Source: Pseudoxanthobacter soli DSM 19599
GTDB lineage: Bacteria; Pseudomonadota; Alphaproteobacteria; Rhizobiales; Segnochrobactraceae
Assembly: GCF_900148505.1 (NCBI RefSeq)
Contig: NZ_FRXO01000003.1
Span: forward strand, 62,001-126,000
DNA: 64,000 nt
Direction: 5' to 3'
Position numbers and translations under genes: made by a program. Below are positions 8,494-18,689 of this stretch, piece by piece; the stretch's first letter is position 1; each line of letters opens with the position of its first letter. The notes under the pieces were generated by a model. That model saw only the letters and a program-made list of their open reading frames with translations. It searched no databases and had not been told where the DNA came from.

Positions 8494-8946
8494 CTACCAC
8501 CGCGCGGCGGCGGTGGCGTCGTCGTCCTTCGCCTCGACCCAGCCGCCGGTGGTGCCGTCGGTGAGGTGCTCCTTCTTCCAGAAGGGCGCACGGGTCTTCA
8601 GATAGTCCATCATGAACTCGGCGGCGGCGAACGCGCCCTTGCGGTGCGCCGAGGCGGCGGCGACGGTGACGATGGCCTCGCCGGGCCGGATCAGGCCGTG
8701 GCGATGGACCACGACGATCCCCGTCACGGGCCAGCGCGTCGCGGCCTCGCGCGCGATGCGCACGATCTCGTCCTCGGCCATGCCGGGATAGTGGTCGAGC
8801 TCCAGCGCCGCGAGCCGGCCGCCCTCGTCGCGGCAATAGCCGGTGAAGCTGACGACCGCGCCGACATCGCCGCGCCCGCCGGCGAGCCGGTCGGCCTCGC
8901 GCGCCGGGTCGAACGGCTGCGGCTCGATGCGCACCTCGACGATCAT
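8494..8946 (-). CDS. moaE: Molybdopterin synthase catalytic subunit MoaE
   Basis: The 150-residue protein matches MoaE along its length: VVSFTGYCRDEGG (about residues 31-43), LELDHYPGMAE, HRHGLIRPGE (residues 81-90), SAHRKGAF and the active-site WKKEHLTDGT near 123-132. With MoaD it inserts sulfur into precursor Z to make molybdopterin in the cytoplasm. moaD lies just upstream on the same strand, separated by a degenerate RIME-like half-element, so both are probably expressed from the pgsA-moaD-moaE unit. Confidence 0.95.
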   Translation of the reverse strand: MIVEVRIEPQPFDPAREADRLAGGRGDVGAVVSFTGYCRDEGGRLAALELDHYPGMAEDEIVRIAREAATRWPVTGIVVVHRHGLIRPGEAIVTVAAASAHRKGAFAAAEFMMDYLKTRAPFWKKEHLTDGTTGGWVEAKDDDATAAARW

Positions 8947-8963
8947 CGCCTCGCCTCTCTTCC

Positions 8964-9036
8964 GGATATGATCAAGTCTTTGAATCGGGAGCGATTTCTT
9001 CGATCGGGCGAGCGCATCCGATCGATGCGCGTTCTA
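8964..9036 (+). repeat. RIME-like element, copy C (right half only, degenerate)
   Basis: Only the end of arm 1 (GGATATG), the spacer (AAGTCTTTGAATC) and a degenerate arm 2 remain. The final TTCTAG supplies the TAG stop of moaD at 9034-9036 on the minus strand. Confidence 0.75.
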
Positions 9037-9288
9037 GCCGCCGGTCATCGGCGGGAAGAACGCGATCTCGCGGGCGGCGCCGATCGGGGCTTCCGGGGCG
9101 GCGTGGCGCCGGTCGATGGCGATGCGCACCACCTCCGGCCGGGCGAACGCGGCGGCGTAGTTCTCGCCGCGGCCGGACAGCCAGCCGATCAGGTCGGCGG
9201 CCGTCGCGATGCCGGCAGGGGGCTCGATCTCTTCTTCCGCGACGCCGATCCGCTCGCGGACCCAGGCGAAATAGACGGCCTTCACCAT
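9034..9288 (-). CDS. moaD: Molybdopterin synthase sulfur-carrier subunit MoaD
   Basis: The 84-residue protein is a ubiquitin-like sulfur carrier: FAWVRERIGVAEEE near the N-terminus, an AIDRRHA segment, and the invariant C-terminal Gly-Gly (PPMTGG) that is adenylated and thiocarboxylated. It donates sulfur to MoaE's substrate. It sits 34 bases downstream of pgsA on the same strand. Its stop codon is the edge of a RIME-like half-element. Confidence 0.95.
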   Translation of the reverse strand: MVKAVYFAWVRERIGVAEEEIEPPAGIATAADLIGWLSGRGENYAAAFARPEVVRIAIDRRHAAPEAPIGAAREIAFFPPMTGG

Positions 9289-9322
9289 GACACCCCCCTC
9301 CCTGGATTCCCGCGTCCGCGGC

Positions 9323-9892
9323 TCAATCGACCAGATGGTCGATGCCGGCGCGGAAATAGTCCCACCCGGTATAGATCGTGAGGAGCGCCGACACCCACAA
9401 CAGCACGAGGCCGATATCGGTGGTGTAGGGCATCAGCCGGTCGCCGGCCGGGCCGGCGAGGAGGACGCCGACGGCGACGAGCTGCATCGTGGTCTTCCAC
9501 TTCGCCATGCGCGTCACCGGCACGCTGACACGCAGTTCCGCCAGGAACTCGCGCAGGCCGGACACCAGGATCTCGCGGCAGAGGATGACGATGGCCGCCA
9601 CGATGCTGACACCGCTGATGGTGCCGTCCGCGGCCATCAGCAAAAGGCAGGTGGAGACCAGCAGCTTGTCGGCGATGGGGTCGAGCATGCGCCCGAGCGC
9701 CGATTGCTGCTGCCACGCGCGCGCCAGATAGCCGTCGAAGAAATCCGTGATCGCAGCGGCGATATAGATGCCGACCGCCACCCAGCGGCTTTCCAGGCTC
9801 GGCACGAAATAGAACAGCGTGACGAAGCCAACCGCAGCGATGCGCGCATAGGTCAGGATGTTCGGCAGGGAAAGCGCACTCGAGCGCCGCAT
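9323..9892 (-). CDS. pgsA: CDP-diacylglycerol-glycerol-3-phosphate 3-phosphatidyltransferase
   Basis: Starting at MRRSSALSLPNILTYAR (ATG at 9892) gives 189 residues, the normal PgsA size. A long in-frame extension upstream is the antisense of htpG and is not coding. The CDP-alcohol phosphotransferase signature is complete: DFFDGYLAR, then G and MLDPIADK (about residues 49-75). Several hydrophobic helices follow. The enzyme makes phosphatidylglycerophosphate in the inner membrane. It heads the moaD-moaE cluster, a common arrangement in Hyphomicrobiales. Confidence 0.95.
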   Translation of the reverse strand: MRRSSALSLPNILTYARIAAVGFVTLFYFVPSLESRWVAVGIYIAAAITDFFDGYLARAWQQQSALGRMLDPIADKLLVSTCLLLMAADGTISGVSIVAAIVILCREILVSGLREFLAELRVSVPVTRMAKWKTTMQLVAVGVLLAGPAGDRLMPYTTDIGLVLLWVSALLTIYTGWDYFRAGIDHLVD

Positions 9893-10183
9893 GTCAGGTG
9901 CCTTTGAGCGTTGGCGCAGCGGACGGGGCGATCCCGGAGGCTGTCGTGAACCGGCCGAGACCGGTCGCCGCGATGGGTCCTGGAGGCTGAAGACGGATCG
10001 GGTGGTTCCGAGAAACCATAGCGCTCGCCCCGCCGTCAACCGCGGACAGCCCCGTAGCGACGCCCGTGTGCCGTTTTGGGCGGCATCGCGGGCTTGATCA
10101 ACTCCCGGCTGCCGCCGATATAGAGGCCGCCGCGGCCGGCGCCGCCGTCGCGGGTGCGAAAGAGACAGAACGGGTTGCGACAG

Positions 10184-12094
10184 ATGGACAGCGACATCCT
10201 GAACCGGAACGAGACGCCCGGCGCCGGGGGCGCCGAGACACGGCCGTTTGCGGCCGACGTTGCCCAGATCCTGAAGCTGATGGTGCACTCGGTCTATTCC
10301 GACCGCGACGTGTTCCTGCGCGAGCTGCTTTCGAACGCCGCCGACGCCTGCGAGAAGCTGCGCCACCTGTCGCTGATCGACGACACGCTGGCGGTCGGCG
10401 CCGAGCCGTTCGGCATCGTCATTGAGGTCGACGGCGACAACGGCACCCTTGCGGTGATCGACAACGGCATCGGCATGAGCCGCGAGGAACTGACCGAGAA
10501 TCTCGGCACCATCGCCCGCTCCGGCACCCGCGCCTTCGTGGAAGCGCTTTCCAAGAAGGAGGACGGCAGCGCGCTGATCGGCCAGTTCGGCGTCGGCTTC
10601 TACGCCGCGTTCATGGTGGCGAAGGAGGTGGTGGTGACGAGCCGCCGCGCCGGCGCCGCCGAAGCCTGGACCTGGCGCTCCGACGGCGCGGGGACCTTCA
10701 CCGTCGAGCCGGCCGGCGACGACGCCCCGGCGCGCGGCACCCGCGTGACGGTCGTGCTCGCGGACGACGCCCGCGACTATGCCGACGCCTTCCGCGTGGA
10801 GGAGGTGGTGCGCACCCACGCCGCGCACATTCCGGTGCCGATCGCCATCCGCACTGCCGGCAGCGCGGAAAGCCGCACCCTGGTCGACGGCACGGCGCTG
10901 TGGACCCGCTCGCGCTCGTCGGTGACGCCCGAGGAATATGCAGAATTCTTCAAGACGCTCGCCGGCGAGACCACCGATCCGGCGCTGACGGTGCATTACC
11001 GCGCCGAGGGCCGGCAGGACTATTCGGTGCTCGCCTTCGTGCCGGGCAGGACGCCGTTCGACCTGTTCAACCCCGACCGCAAGGGCAGGATGAAGCTCTA
11101 TGTGCGGCGCGTGTTCATCACCGACGAAGCCGCGCTGCTGCCGGGCTGGCTGCGCTTCGTGCGCGGCGTGGTGGATTCGGAAGACCTGCCGCTCAACCTC
11201 TCCCGCGAGATGCTGCAGTCGAACCCGCTGATCGACGCCATCCGCAAGGGCCTGACCGGCCGCATCCTGACGGAGCTGGAGAAGCTGGCCGAGAACGACG
11301 CCGCGAGCTTCCTCAAGATCTGGGACGCCTTCGGCGCCGTCATCAAGGAAGGGCTCTACGAGGAGCCGGACCGGCGAGACGCCATCTTCAAGATCGCGCG
11401 GTTCCGCACCACGCGGGGCGAAGGCTGGCGCACGCTCGCCGAGATCCTGGCCGACAAGAAGGAAAACCAGACCGCCCTCTATTATGTGCTCGGCGAGAGC
11501 GAGGCCGCGGTGGCGACGAGCCCGCACCTGGAAGGCTACCGCGCCCGCGGCATCGAGGTGATGCTGCTGACCGACCCGGTGGACGCGTTCTGGGTGCAGA
11601 CCGCGCTCGGCTACGAGGGCAAGCCGTTCCGCTCGGTGACGCAGGGCTCGGCCGACCTCGACCAGATCCCGCTCACGGCGCCGCAGGAGGGCGGCGAGGA
11701 GGCCAAGGCCGGCGACGTGGCGGCGCTCGTCGCCCTCGTCAAGCAGAGCCTCGGCGACAAGGTCAGCGACGTGCGGACCTCGGCCCGGCTCGCGACCAGC
11801 CCCGTCTGCCTCGTGGCACCGGAATTCGGACCCGACCGGCAGCTGGAAAAGCTGCTGTCGCGCTCCGGCGAGAAGATGCCGGGGCTGGCCCCGGTGCTGG
11901 AGCTCAACCCGCGCCATGCGGTGGTGAAGGCGCTGGCCGCCAAGGCCGCGGCAGGTGGGGCGGCGGCGGAGATCGAGACCAGCGCCCGGCTGCTGTTCGG
12001 ACAGGCCCGCATTCTCGACGGCGAGGTGCCGGACGATCCGGCGGCGTTCTCCGAGGCGCTGTCGGCGCTGCTGGAGCGCAGCGTCGGCGCCTGA
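10184..12094 (+). CDS. htpG: Molecular chaperone HtpG (Hsp90)
   Basis: The protein has 636 residues from the ATG at 10184; a GTG ten codons earlier has no better ribosome binding site. The GHKL ATPase domain is N-terminal: LMVHSVYSDRDVFLRELLSNA, then the DNGIGM nucleotide motif and GQFGVGFYAAFMV lid region. The middle domain contains DSEDLPLNLSREMLQ and a C-terminal dimerisation domain follows. It is a cytoplasmic ATP-dependent chaperone. A strong intrinsic terminator lies 34 bases after the stop. Confidence 0.97.
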   Translation: MDSDILNRNETPGAGGAETRPFAADVAQILKLMVHSVYSDRDVFLRELLSNAADACEKLRHLSLIDDTLAVGAEPFGIVIEVDGDNGTLAVIDNGIGMSREELTENLGTIARSGTRAFVEALSKKEDGSALIGQFGVGFYAAFMVAKEVVVTSRRAGAAEAWTWRSDGAGTFTVEPAGDDAPARGTRVTVVLADDARDYADAFRVEEVVRTHAAHIPVPIAIRTAGSAESRTLVDGTALWTRSRSSVTPEEYAEFFKTLAGETTDPALTVHYRAEGRQDYSVLAFVPGRTPFDLFNPDRKGRMKLYVRRVFITDEAALLPGWLRFVRGVVDSEDLPLNLSREMLQSNPLIDAIRKGLTGRILTELEKLAENDAASFLKIWDAFGAVIKEGLYEEPDRRDAIFKIARFRTTRGEGWRTLAEILADKKENQTALYYVLGESEAAVATSPHLEGYRARGIEVMLLTDPVDAFWVQTALGYEGKPFRSVTQGSADLDQIPLTAPQEGGEEAKAGDVAALVALVKQSLGDKVSDVRTSARLATSPVCLVAPEFGPDRQLEKLLSRSGEKMPGLAPVLELNPRHAVVKALAAKAAAGGAAAEIETSARLLFGQARILDGEVPDDPAAFSEALSALLERSVGA

Positions 12095-12128
12095 CGGCGC
12101 GACCTCCCCGTCCGTTGCGAAACCGTGA

Positions 12129-12155
12129 ACGGCCCGCCCCGCGGGCCGTTCTTTT
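12129..12155 (+). terminator. Rho-independent terminator of htpG
   Basis: ACGGCCCGC (12129-12137) pairs perfectly with GCGGGCCGT (12141-12149) across a CCC loop and is followed by a T-rich run to 12155. It separates htpG from the autotransporter gene. Confidence 0.88.
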
Positions 12156-12208
12156 GACCGGAAAGGTGAACCCTTCGTAAAGGTTTCGACGCCATCCTTA
12201 ACCAAACG

Positions 12209-14596
12209 ATGGCGGAGAACACGGGCGTGGCGGCAGGCCGGGGCAGACATGCGGGATCGCGCGGAAGCGGCGACCGGCCGGTGCCTTGCGGCGTTCGCCG
12301 CCGCCGGCACATGCCGGCGGGCGCGCTCGTCGCGGCGGGCATCGGGGCGACGCTCGCCGGGTTCGCCGCGCCGGGCGCGCGCGCCCAGGAACTGCGCGGC
12401 ACCGTCACCATCGAAAGCGGCCAGACCTACACCAACGACGACCTGCTCGACGCCTCGGTGGTGAACGAGGGCACCTTCATCAACCGCAGCCGGGTCACCG
12501 GCACGGTGGAGAGTGCCGGCACGCTGTCGAACAGCGGCGAGATCGCGATGGCGGTCTCCAATTCCGGCGATGCGTCGAATGCCGGCACGGTCAACAGCAA
12601 CGTCGCCAATTCCGGCATCTGGAACGGCACCGGCAGCATCAACGGCGACGTGACCAATTCCGGCACGTTCTCCGGCTCGCAGGGCATCGTCGGCAATGTC
12701 GCCAACACCGGCGCGTTCACCAATGGCGGCTCGATCGCCGGCACGGTGACCAACAGCGCGACGATGACCAATGCGGGCCTCGTCAACGGCGCGGTCTCCA
12801 ATGCCGCCGGGGCGACCTTCGATCAGGAAGGCCAGATAAACGGCAACGTGACGAACGCGGGCACCTGGAGCGGCGAAGGCCAGGTCAACGGTGTCGTCAC
12901 CAATTCCGGCACCTATGCGAACGGCGGCCAGATCACCGGCGGCGTCGTCAATTCAGGCGGCTTCACCAATGCCGGCGTCGTCAACGGCCCGATCGACAAC
13001 ACGGGCACGCTCGCGCTGAAGGGCACGGTGAACGGCACGCTGACCAACACCGGAACGGTGAGCGGCACCGGCACGCTCAACGGCACCTTCGACAATGAAG
13101 GGCTCTACGAGACCGGGGCCGGCGGGTTCGCCACCTTCCTGGTGGGCGGCGACGTCGCCTTCCGCACCGGCTCGACCTATGTGGTGAAGGTCGGCGGAGG
13201 CAGCGCCAGCGACCTGATCGCGGCGAGCGGCGCCATCACGCTTTCGGGCGGCACCGTCAGCTTCGTCGCCTCCGACGGCTTCGCGCCGGGGATCGCGAGC
13301 TACACCGTGCTGACCGCCGACGGCGGCGTGACCGGCACGTTCGCCGGCGTCACCAACCCGTTCGGCGCCGGCAGCGCCTATCCGTTCCTCGGCACGTCGC
13401 TCGCCTACGGGGCGAAGAGTGTCGCCGTCGTCGTCGGCCACGATGGCGGCGTCAGCTTCTCCGCGGCCGGGCTCACGGCGAATGAGACGGCGGCGGGGCG
13501 CGGCGCCGACGGGCTGCCGCTGTCGAGCCCGCTGCTCGCCTCGCTGGTGCTGCTCGATTTCGACACCGCGCCGGCCGCGCTCGACGCCATCTCAGGCGAA
13601 ATCTACGCCTCGGTGAAGACGGTGATGCAGCAGCAATCGCTTTATCTGCGGCAGGCGCTGCTCGGGCGGATGCGCGGCGGCGACACCGGCACGCCGGTGG
13701 ATGCGACGACGCCGGTCTATCCCGGCGGTCCCGGCATCGGCCCGCGGCCGCTCGCCCCGGGCTTCGCGCCGACAGTGTGGGCGGAGGGCTACGGCGGCTC
13801 CGGCAGCAACGATGGCGACGGCAACGCCGCCTCGCTGACGAGTTCCACCGCCGGCGGCCTGATCGGGATCGACACCGCGCTGCTCGACGGGCCGATGGGC
13901 GGGCTGTGGCGGCTCGGCATCGCCGGCGGCTACGGCCGCTCCAACTTTTCCGCCGACGCGCGCCAGTCGTCCGGCTCGTTCTCCAGCTACAGCCTCGCCG
14001 GCTACGCCGGCGTCGCCTACGGCGACTTCGCGCTGCGCTTCGGCGCGGCCCAGAGCTGGCAGGGCATCAGCATCGACCGCACGGTGGCCTTCACCGGCTT
14101 CGACGGAACCAACCACGCCGGCTATGACGGCGGCACCACCCAGGTGTTCGGCGAGACCGGCTACCGCTTCACGATCGGCGCCGGCAGCATCGAGCCCTAT
14201 GCCGGGCTCGCCTTCGTCAACGCCTCCACGGATGGTCTGCTCGAATCGGGTTCGGCGGCGGCGCTCAAGGCCGGATCGCAGAGCACCTCGAACCTCTATT
14301 CGACCCTCGGCGCCCGCTTCGCGATCCCGTTCGCCGCCGGGTTCGCGCTGCGCGCCGACATCGCCTGGCAGCACGCGTTCGAGGACGTATCGCCGGAGGC
14401 CCGCCTTGCTTTCGCCTCGGGCGGCGCCGAATACACCGTGACCGGCGCGCCGATCGCCCGCGACGCTCTCCTCGTCGGGGCGGGCCTCAGCTACGACATG
14501 CCGGGCGACCTGACGCTGGCGCTCGGCTACAGCGGCCAGCTTTCCAACACCGCGCGCGAAAATGCCGTGCGCGGCGCGGTCAGCGTGCGCTTCTGA
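12209..14596 (+). CDS. Autotransporter with Asn/Gly-rich beta-helix passenger
   Basis: The 795-residue protein has an extended N-terminal region with a basic stretch, a hydrophobic core and an ARAQ cleavage-like site near residues 58-61 (signal peptide). The passenger from about 70 to 310 is a run of about 20-residue units of the form VTNSGTFxNxGxVxG, which suggests a beta-helix. The C-terminal ~260 residues (from PTVWAEGYGG) form an autotransporter beta-barrel that ends in an aromatic residue (SVRF). It is probably surface-exposed and adhesive or structural. The start is uncertain; a GTG within the basic stretch is possible. Confidence 0.88.
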   Translation: MAENTGVAAGRGRHAGSRGSGDRPVPCGVRRRRHMPAGALVAAGIGATLAGFAAPGARAQELRGTVTIESGQTYTNDDLLDASVVNEGTFINRSRVTGTVESAGTLSNSGEIAMAVSNSGDASNAGTVNSNVANSGIWNGTGSINGDVTNSGTFSGSQGIVGNVANTGAFTNGGSIAGTVTNSATMTNAGLVNGAVSNAAGATFDQEGQINGNVTNAGTWSGEGQVNGVVTNSGTYANGGQITGGVVNSGGFTNAGVVNGPIDNTGTLALKGTVNGTLTNTGTVSGTGTLNGTFDNEGLYETGAGGFATFLVGGDVAFRTGSTYVVKVGGGSASDLIAASGAITLSGGTVSFVASDGFAPGIASYTVLTADGGVTGTFAGVTNPFGAGSAYPFLGTSLAYGAKSVAVVVGHDGGVSFSAAGLTANETAAGRGADGLPLSSPLLASLVLLDFDTAPAALDAISGEIYASVKTVMQQQSLYLRQALLGRMRGGDTGTPVDATTPVYPGGPGIGPRPLAPGFAPTVWAEGYGGSGSNDGDGNAASLTSSTAGGLIGIDTALLDGPMGGLWRLGIAGGYGRSNFSADARQSSGSFSSYSLAGYAGVAYGDFALRFGAAQSWQGISIDRTVAFTGFDGTNHAGYDGGTTQVFGETGYRFTIGAGSIEPYAGLAFVNASTDGLLESGSAAALKAGSQSTSNLYSTLGARFAIPFAAGFALRADIAWQHAFEDVSPEARLAFASGGAEYTVTGAPIARDALLVGAGLSYDMPGDLTLALGYSGQLSNTARENAVRGAVSVRF

Positions 14597-14729
14597 AGAA
14601 GCTCTTAACCATGCCGGCAATAGAGTGGCCGGCAATCGGCCTGCGGGCGGGAGCCCGGAGGGCGTGCCCGTTGCGGCCGCCCGCCGCCCGGCCCGCCCGC
14701 CGCCCGGCCGATGCCACCCGGAACCAACG

Positions 14730-15926
14730 ATGATCGCGACGACGACGAAGCCAGCCCTGCAATCCCCCTTCCAGCGGCTCGCGAAGCTGATCGAAGGGGT
14801 GCAGCCGGGCAGGCCCGCGATCGATCTCGGCGTGGGCGAGCCGCGCCATCCGATGCCCGCCTTCGTCGGCCCGGTGATCGCCGAAACGCTCGCCGGATTC
14901 GGCCGCTATCCCGCGATCAAGGGCACGCCCGCCTTCCGCGCCGCCGTTTCCGGCTGGCTCGACCGGCGCTATGGCCTCGAGGGGTGGATCGATCCGGAGA
15001 CCGCGATCCTGCCGCTCAACGGCAGCCGAGAGGGGCTGTTCTTCGCCGCGCTCGGCGCGCGCGACTATTCGCCGAAGCGGCCGGACCGGCCGGCGGTGCT
15101 GCTGCCGAACCCGTTCTATTTCGCCTATGCCGCCGGGGCGGAAGCCGCGGGCGCCGAGGCGGTGATGCTCGCCGCCCGCCCGGGATCGGCGCTGCCCGAT
15201 CTCGACGCGCTCGACCCCGCGCTCGTCGCGCGCACGATCGCGATCTATTTCGCCTCGCCCGCCAACCCGGACGGTACGGTCGCGACCCATGCCGACTGGC
15301 TGGCGCTGATCGCCTGGGCCCGCGCCAACGACGTCTACGTGTTCGCCGACGAGTGCTATTCAGAAATCTACCGCGAAGCGGCCGGCGCGCCGGCGGGCGT
15401 GCTCGCCGCGGCGCGGGAGACCGGCTCCTGCGAGCGGGTGATCACGTTCAACTCGCTGTCCAAGCGCTCGAACCTCGCCGGCCTGCGCTGCGGATTCGCC
15501 GCCGGGGACAGCGTGTTCCTGTCGCGCTGGACCTCGCTGCGCAACATCGCCGCCCCGCAGGTGCCGACCCCGGTGCAGGCGGTCGGCGCCGCCGCGTACT
15601 CCGACGAGGCGCACGTCATCGAGAACCGCCGGCTCTACGACGCCAAGTTCGCGCTCGCCGAACGGCTGCTCGGGCCGGTGTTCGGCGACGTGGTGCCGGC
15701 GGGCGGCTTCTTCCTGTGGCTCGACGTCGCCCAATTCGGCGGCAGCGAGGCCGCGGCCCTGAAGCTGTGGCGCGACGCCGGCGTGCGCGCCGTGCCCGGG
15801 GCCTATCTCGCCGCGCCGGAGCCCGGTGGCCGCAATGCCGCCGCGGGGTTCCTGCGGCTCGCGCTCGTCGACGACATCGCCGTGACGGAAGAGGCGCTGA
15901 CCCGCCTCGCCGCCACGTTCGCCTGA
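14730..15926 (+). CDS. PLP-dependent class I/II aminotransferase (DapC-like)
   Basis: From the ATG at 14730 the protein has 398 residues, the usual length; the longer frame overlaps the autotransporter end and looks non-coding. Fold-type I landmarks are PLNGSREGLFF (cofactor phosphate region), SPANPDGTV, ADECYSEIY and SLSKRSNLAGLRCGF, with the Schiff-base Lys in SLSKRS. It resembles succinyldiaminopimelate aminotransferases found upstream of ftsK in related genomes, so a role in lysine/peptidoglycan precursor synthesis is likely but not proven. It ends 15 bases before ftsK. Confidence 0.85.
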   Translation: MIATTTKPALQSPFQRLAKLIEGVQPGRPAIDLGVGEPRHPMPAFVGPVIAETLAGFGRYPAIKGTPAFRAAVSGWLDRRYGLEGWIDPETAILPLNGSREGLFFAALGARDYSPKRPDRPAVLLPNPFYFAYAAGAEAAGAEAVMLAARPGSALPDLDALDPALVARTIAIYFASPANPDGTVATHADWLALIAWARANDVYVFADECYSEIYREAAGAPAGVLAAARETGSCERVITFNSLSKRSNLAGLRCGFAAGDSVFLSRWTSLRNIAAPQVPTPVQAVGAAAYSDEAHVIENRRLYDAKFALAERLLGPVFGDVVPAGGFFLWLDVAQFGGSEAAALKLWRDAGVRAVPGAYLAAPEPGGRNAAAGFLRLALVDDIAVTEEALTRLAATFA

Positions 15927-15941
15927 CGGAGGTTGTCCGCC

Positions 15942-18689
15942 GTGTCGAAAGCCCGCCACTTCACCCCCGACGACCACTATGACGCGCGTCTCGACGCACG
16001 GCCGTCGGTGCTCGGCTTCCTGAGGCGCAACATCGTCGCCCTGAGCGGGCTCGCCATCCTGGCGGGTGTGGTCGCCTCCGTGGTCGCGCTGGCGACATGG
16101 TCGGTCGACGACCCGAGCCTCAGCCACGCCATCGACGGACCGACCCACAACCTGCTCGGCTTCGCCGGCGCCTCCCTCGCCGATTTCCTGATCCAGATGT
16201 TCGGCCTCGGCGTCGTCGCCTTCCTGGCGCTGCCGGTGCTGTGGGGTCTCAGGATGGTGCGCGGGCGGCCGAGCCGCGTCCGGCGCGGACGGCTCGCGGC
16301 CTGGCTCGTGGGCGTGCTGATCGTCTCCGCCGCGCTCGGCGCGCTGGTGCCGCCGCCGACGTGGCCGCTGCCGACCGGCCTCGGCGGCGCGCTCGGCGAC
16401 ATGGTGCTGCGCGGCCCCTCCCTCGTGCTGCGCTCCCTGCTCGGCGCCAGCGAGGCCGGTGTCGGCATCGCGCTCGCGGTGCCGGCGGCCCTCGTGCTGA
16501 TCTATGCCGCCGGCTATCCCGCCCCGGCGCCGCGGCGGCGCCCCGTCGCCGTCTCCGGGCGCGGCTTCGGCGACGAGGGCGACGACGAGCCCGGCCGCTT
16601 CGCCACCCTTCTCGGCGTGTTCGCCCACTGGCGCCTGTCGCTCGGCGCGTGGTTCCACCGTATGGGCGAGAAGCGGCGGATGAAGCGCCGCCTGAAGGAA
16701 GCCGACGACGACGAGATCGGCATCGACTGGTCGGCCGAATCCGCACGGCCCTCCGCTCGCCGCCGGGGCGAGCCGGAGATGCGCCGCGAACCGGGCTTCG
16801 GCCCCAACGGCGAATGGCTGGACGACCCCGCCGCCGCGGAGACCGCGCAGGGCCCCGACGGCGAACCGGGCGACGACTGGAACAACACCGAAGACGGCTG
16901 GTCCGGGGGGTGGGACGCCACGGCCGGGCCGGATCAGGACGCGGACGGCGAGGAACCTCCGTTCGACATCGACGGCCCGGAGGCCACCGACGCCGCCCTT
17001 CCGCCGGCGGGAAGCCCCCGGCCGCCGATCAGCCGCGCGAACCACCGCATCGCCGGCCAGCCGATGCCGGCCGCCGCCTCGTCGCGCATTACGCCGCCGG
17101 CCCCGCCGCCGCGCGCCAGCAAGCGCGCCGCACGCGAGCAGCAGCCCTCGTTCCTGAAGGATGGCCCGTTCGAGCTGCCGGCGGTGCATCTTCTCGCCGA
17201 ACCCCGGGTGACGGGACGGGGCCCCGGCCTCGACAAGGCGGCGCTCGAAAACAATGCCCGCACCCTGGAAGGGGTGCTGGAGGACTTCGGCGTGCGCGGC
17301 CAGATCGTCAATGTGCGGCCCGGCCCGGTGGTCACCCTCTACGAGCTGGAGCCCGCGCCGGGCATCAAGTCGTCGCGCGTGATCGGGCTCGCGGACGACA
17401 TCGCCCGCTCGATGAGCGCGATCTCGGCGCGCGTCGCCGTGATCCCCGGCAAGAACGCCATCGGCATCGAGCTGCCGAACCAGCGCCGCGAGACGGTGTA
17501 CCTGCGCGAGCTGCTCGCCTCCGCCGAGTTCGACGCCACCAAGCAGAAGCTGGCGCTCTGCCTCGGCAAGACCATCGGCGGCGAGCCGGTGATCGCCGAC
17601 CTCGCGCGGATGCCGCACCTGCTCGTCGCCGGCACCACCGGCTCCGGCAAGTCGGTCGCCATCAACACCATGATCCTGAGCCTGCTCTACCGGATGGCAC
17701 CGGAACAGCTGCGCCTGATCATGGTCGACCCGAAGATGCTCGAACTCTCCGTCTATGACGGCGTGCCCCACCTGCTGACGCCCGTCGTCACCGATCCGCG
17801 CAAGGCGGTGGTGGCGCTGAAGTGGACCGTCCGCGAGATGGAGGAGCGCTATCGCAAGATGTCGAAGCTCGGCGTGCGCAATGTCGACGGCTTCAATGCC
17901 CGCGTCGCCGATGCCAAGGCCAAGGGCGAGACGCTGGTGCGCACGGTGCAGACCGGGTTCGACCGCGACACCGGCGAGCCGGTGTTCGAGAAGGAGCAGA
18001 TCGCCCACGACCCGATGCCCTACATCGTCGTGATCGTCGACGAGATGGCTGACCTGATGATGGTGGCCGGCAAGGACATCGAGGGCGCGATCCAGCGCCT
18101 CGCCCAGATGGCGCGCGCCGCCGGCATCCACATCATCATGGCGACCCAGCGCCCGTCGGTCGACGTGATCACCGGCACCATCAAGGCCAACTTCCCGACC
18201 CGGATCTCCTTCCAGGTCACCTCCAAGATCGACAGCCGCACCATTCTCGGCGAGCAGGGCGCGGAGCAGCTTCTCGGCCAGGGCGACATGCTGTTCATGG
18301 CCGGCGGCGGCCGCATCCAGCGCGTCCACGGGCCGTTCGTCTCCGACGAGGAGGTCGAGCAGGTGGTCTCGCACCTGAAATCCCAGGGCGCGCCCGACTA
18401 TCTCGACCAGATCACCGCCGGCGACGACGAAGACAGCGAGGACGGCGGCGCCGGCGGCGGTTCGATGGAGGGGCTGGAGGACTCCGCCGATCTCTACGAC
18501 CGCGCCGTCGCCGTGGTGCTGCGCGACCGCAAGGCCTCGACCTCCTATGTGCAGCGCCGCCTACAGATCGGCTACAACCGCGCCGCCTCGATCATCGAGC
18601 GCATGGAGCGGGAGGGCATCGTCGGCCCCGCCAACCATGCCGGCAAGCGCGCCATCCTGGTCGGCGGCGACGACAGCGCGGCCGCGTGA
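15942..18689 (+). CDS. ftsK: DNA translocase FtsK
   Basis: The GTG at 15942 follows a GGAGG site (15928-15932) by nine bases; the TTG at 15933 is too close to that site. The 915 residues comprise four N-terminal membrane segments (about 25-200), an acidic/proline-rich linker (about 245-405), the alpha domain and the RecA-like motor with Walker [10 protein letters not shown] (Lys570) and Walker [13 protein letters not shown]-terminal gamma winged helix ([17 protein letters not shown]) would read KOPS sites. It pumps chromosome ends across the division septum. Its stop overlaps the next gene's GTG start. Confidence 0.97.
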   Translation: MSKARHFTPDDHYDARLDARPSVLGFLRRNIVALSGLAILAGVVASVVALATWSVDDPSLSHAIDGPTHNLLGFAGASLADFLIQMFGLGVVAFLALPVLWGLRMVRGRPSRVRRGRLAAWLVGVLIVSAALGALVPPPTWPLPTGLGGALGDMVLRGPSLVLRSLLGASEAGVGIALAVPAALVLIYAAGYPAPAPRRRPVAVSGRGFGDEGDDEPGRFATLLGVFAHWRLSLGAWFHRMGEKRRMKRRLKEADDDEIGIDWSAESARPSARRRGEPEMRREPGFGPNGEWLDDPAAAETAQGPDGEPGDDWNNTEDGWSGGWDATAGPDQDADGEEPPFDIDGPEATDAALPPAGSPRPPISRANHRIAGQPMPAAASSRITPPAPPPRASKRAAREQQPSFLKDGPFELPAVHLLAEPRVTGRGPGLDKAALENNARTLEGVLEDFGVRGQIVNVRPGPVVTLYELEPAPGIKSSRVIGLADDIARSMSAISARVAVIPGKNAIGIELPNQRRETVYLRELLASAEFDATKQKLALCLGKTIGGEPVIADLARMPHLLVAGTTGSGKSVAINTMILSLLYRMAPEQLRLIMVDPKMLELSVYDGVPHLLTPVVTDPRKAVVALKWTVREMEERYRKMSKLGVRNVDGFNARVADAKAKGETLVRTVQTGFDRDTGEPVFEKEQIAHDPMPYIVVIVDEMADLMMVAGKDIEGAIQRLAQMARAAGIHIIMATQRPSVDVITGTIKANFPTRISFQVTSKIDSRTILGEQGAEQLLGQGDMLFMAGGGRIQRVHGPFVSDEEVEQVVSHLKSQGAPDYLDQITAGDDEDSEDGGAGGGSMEGLEDSADLYDRAVAVVLRDRKASTSYVQRRLQIGYNRAASIIERMEREGIVGPANHAGKRAILVGGDDSAAA

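Noticed and set aside
15360-18374. A 1,004-codon open frame on the minus strand across ftsK
   Set aside because: It is antisense to the well-supported aminotransferase and ftsK genes, has His/Arg/Gly-rich composition typical of GC-rich shadow frames and no recognisable domain.
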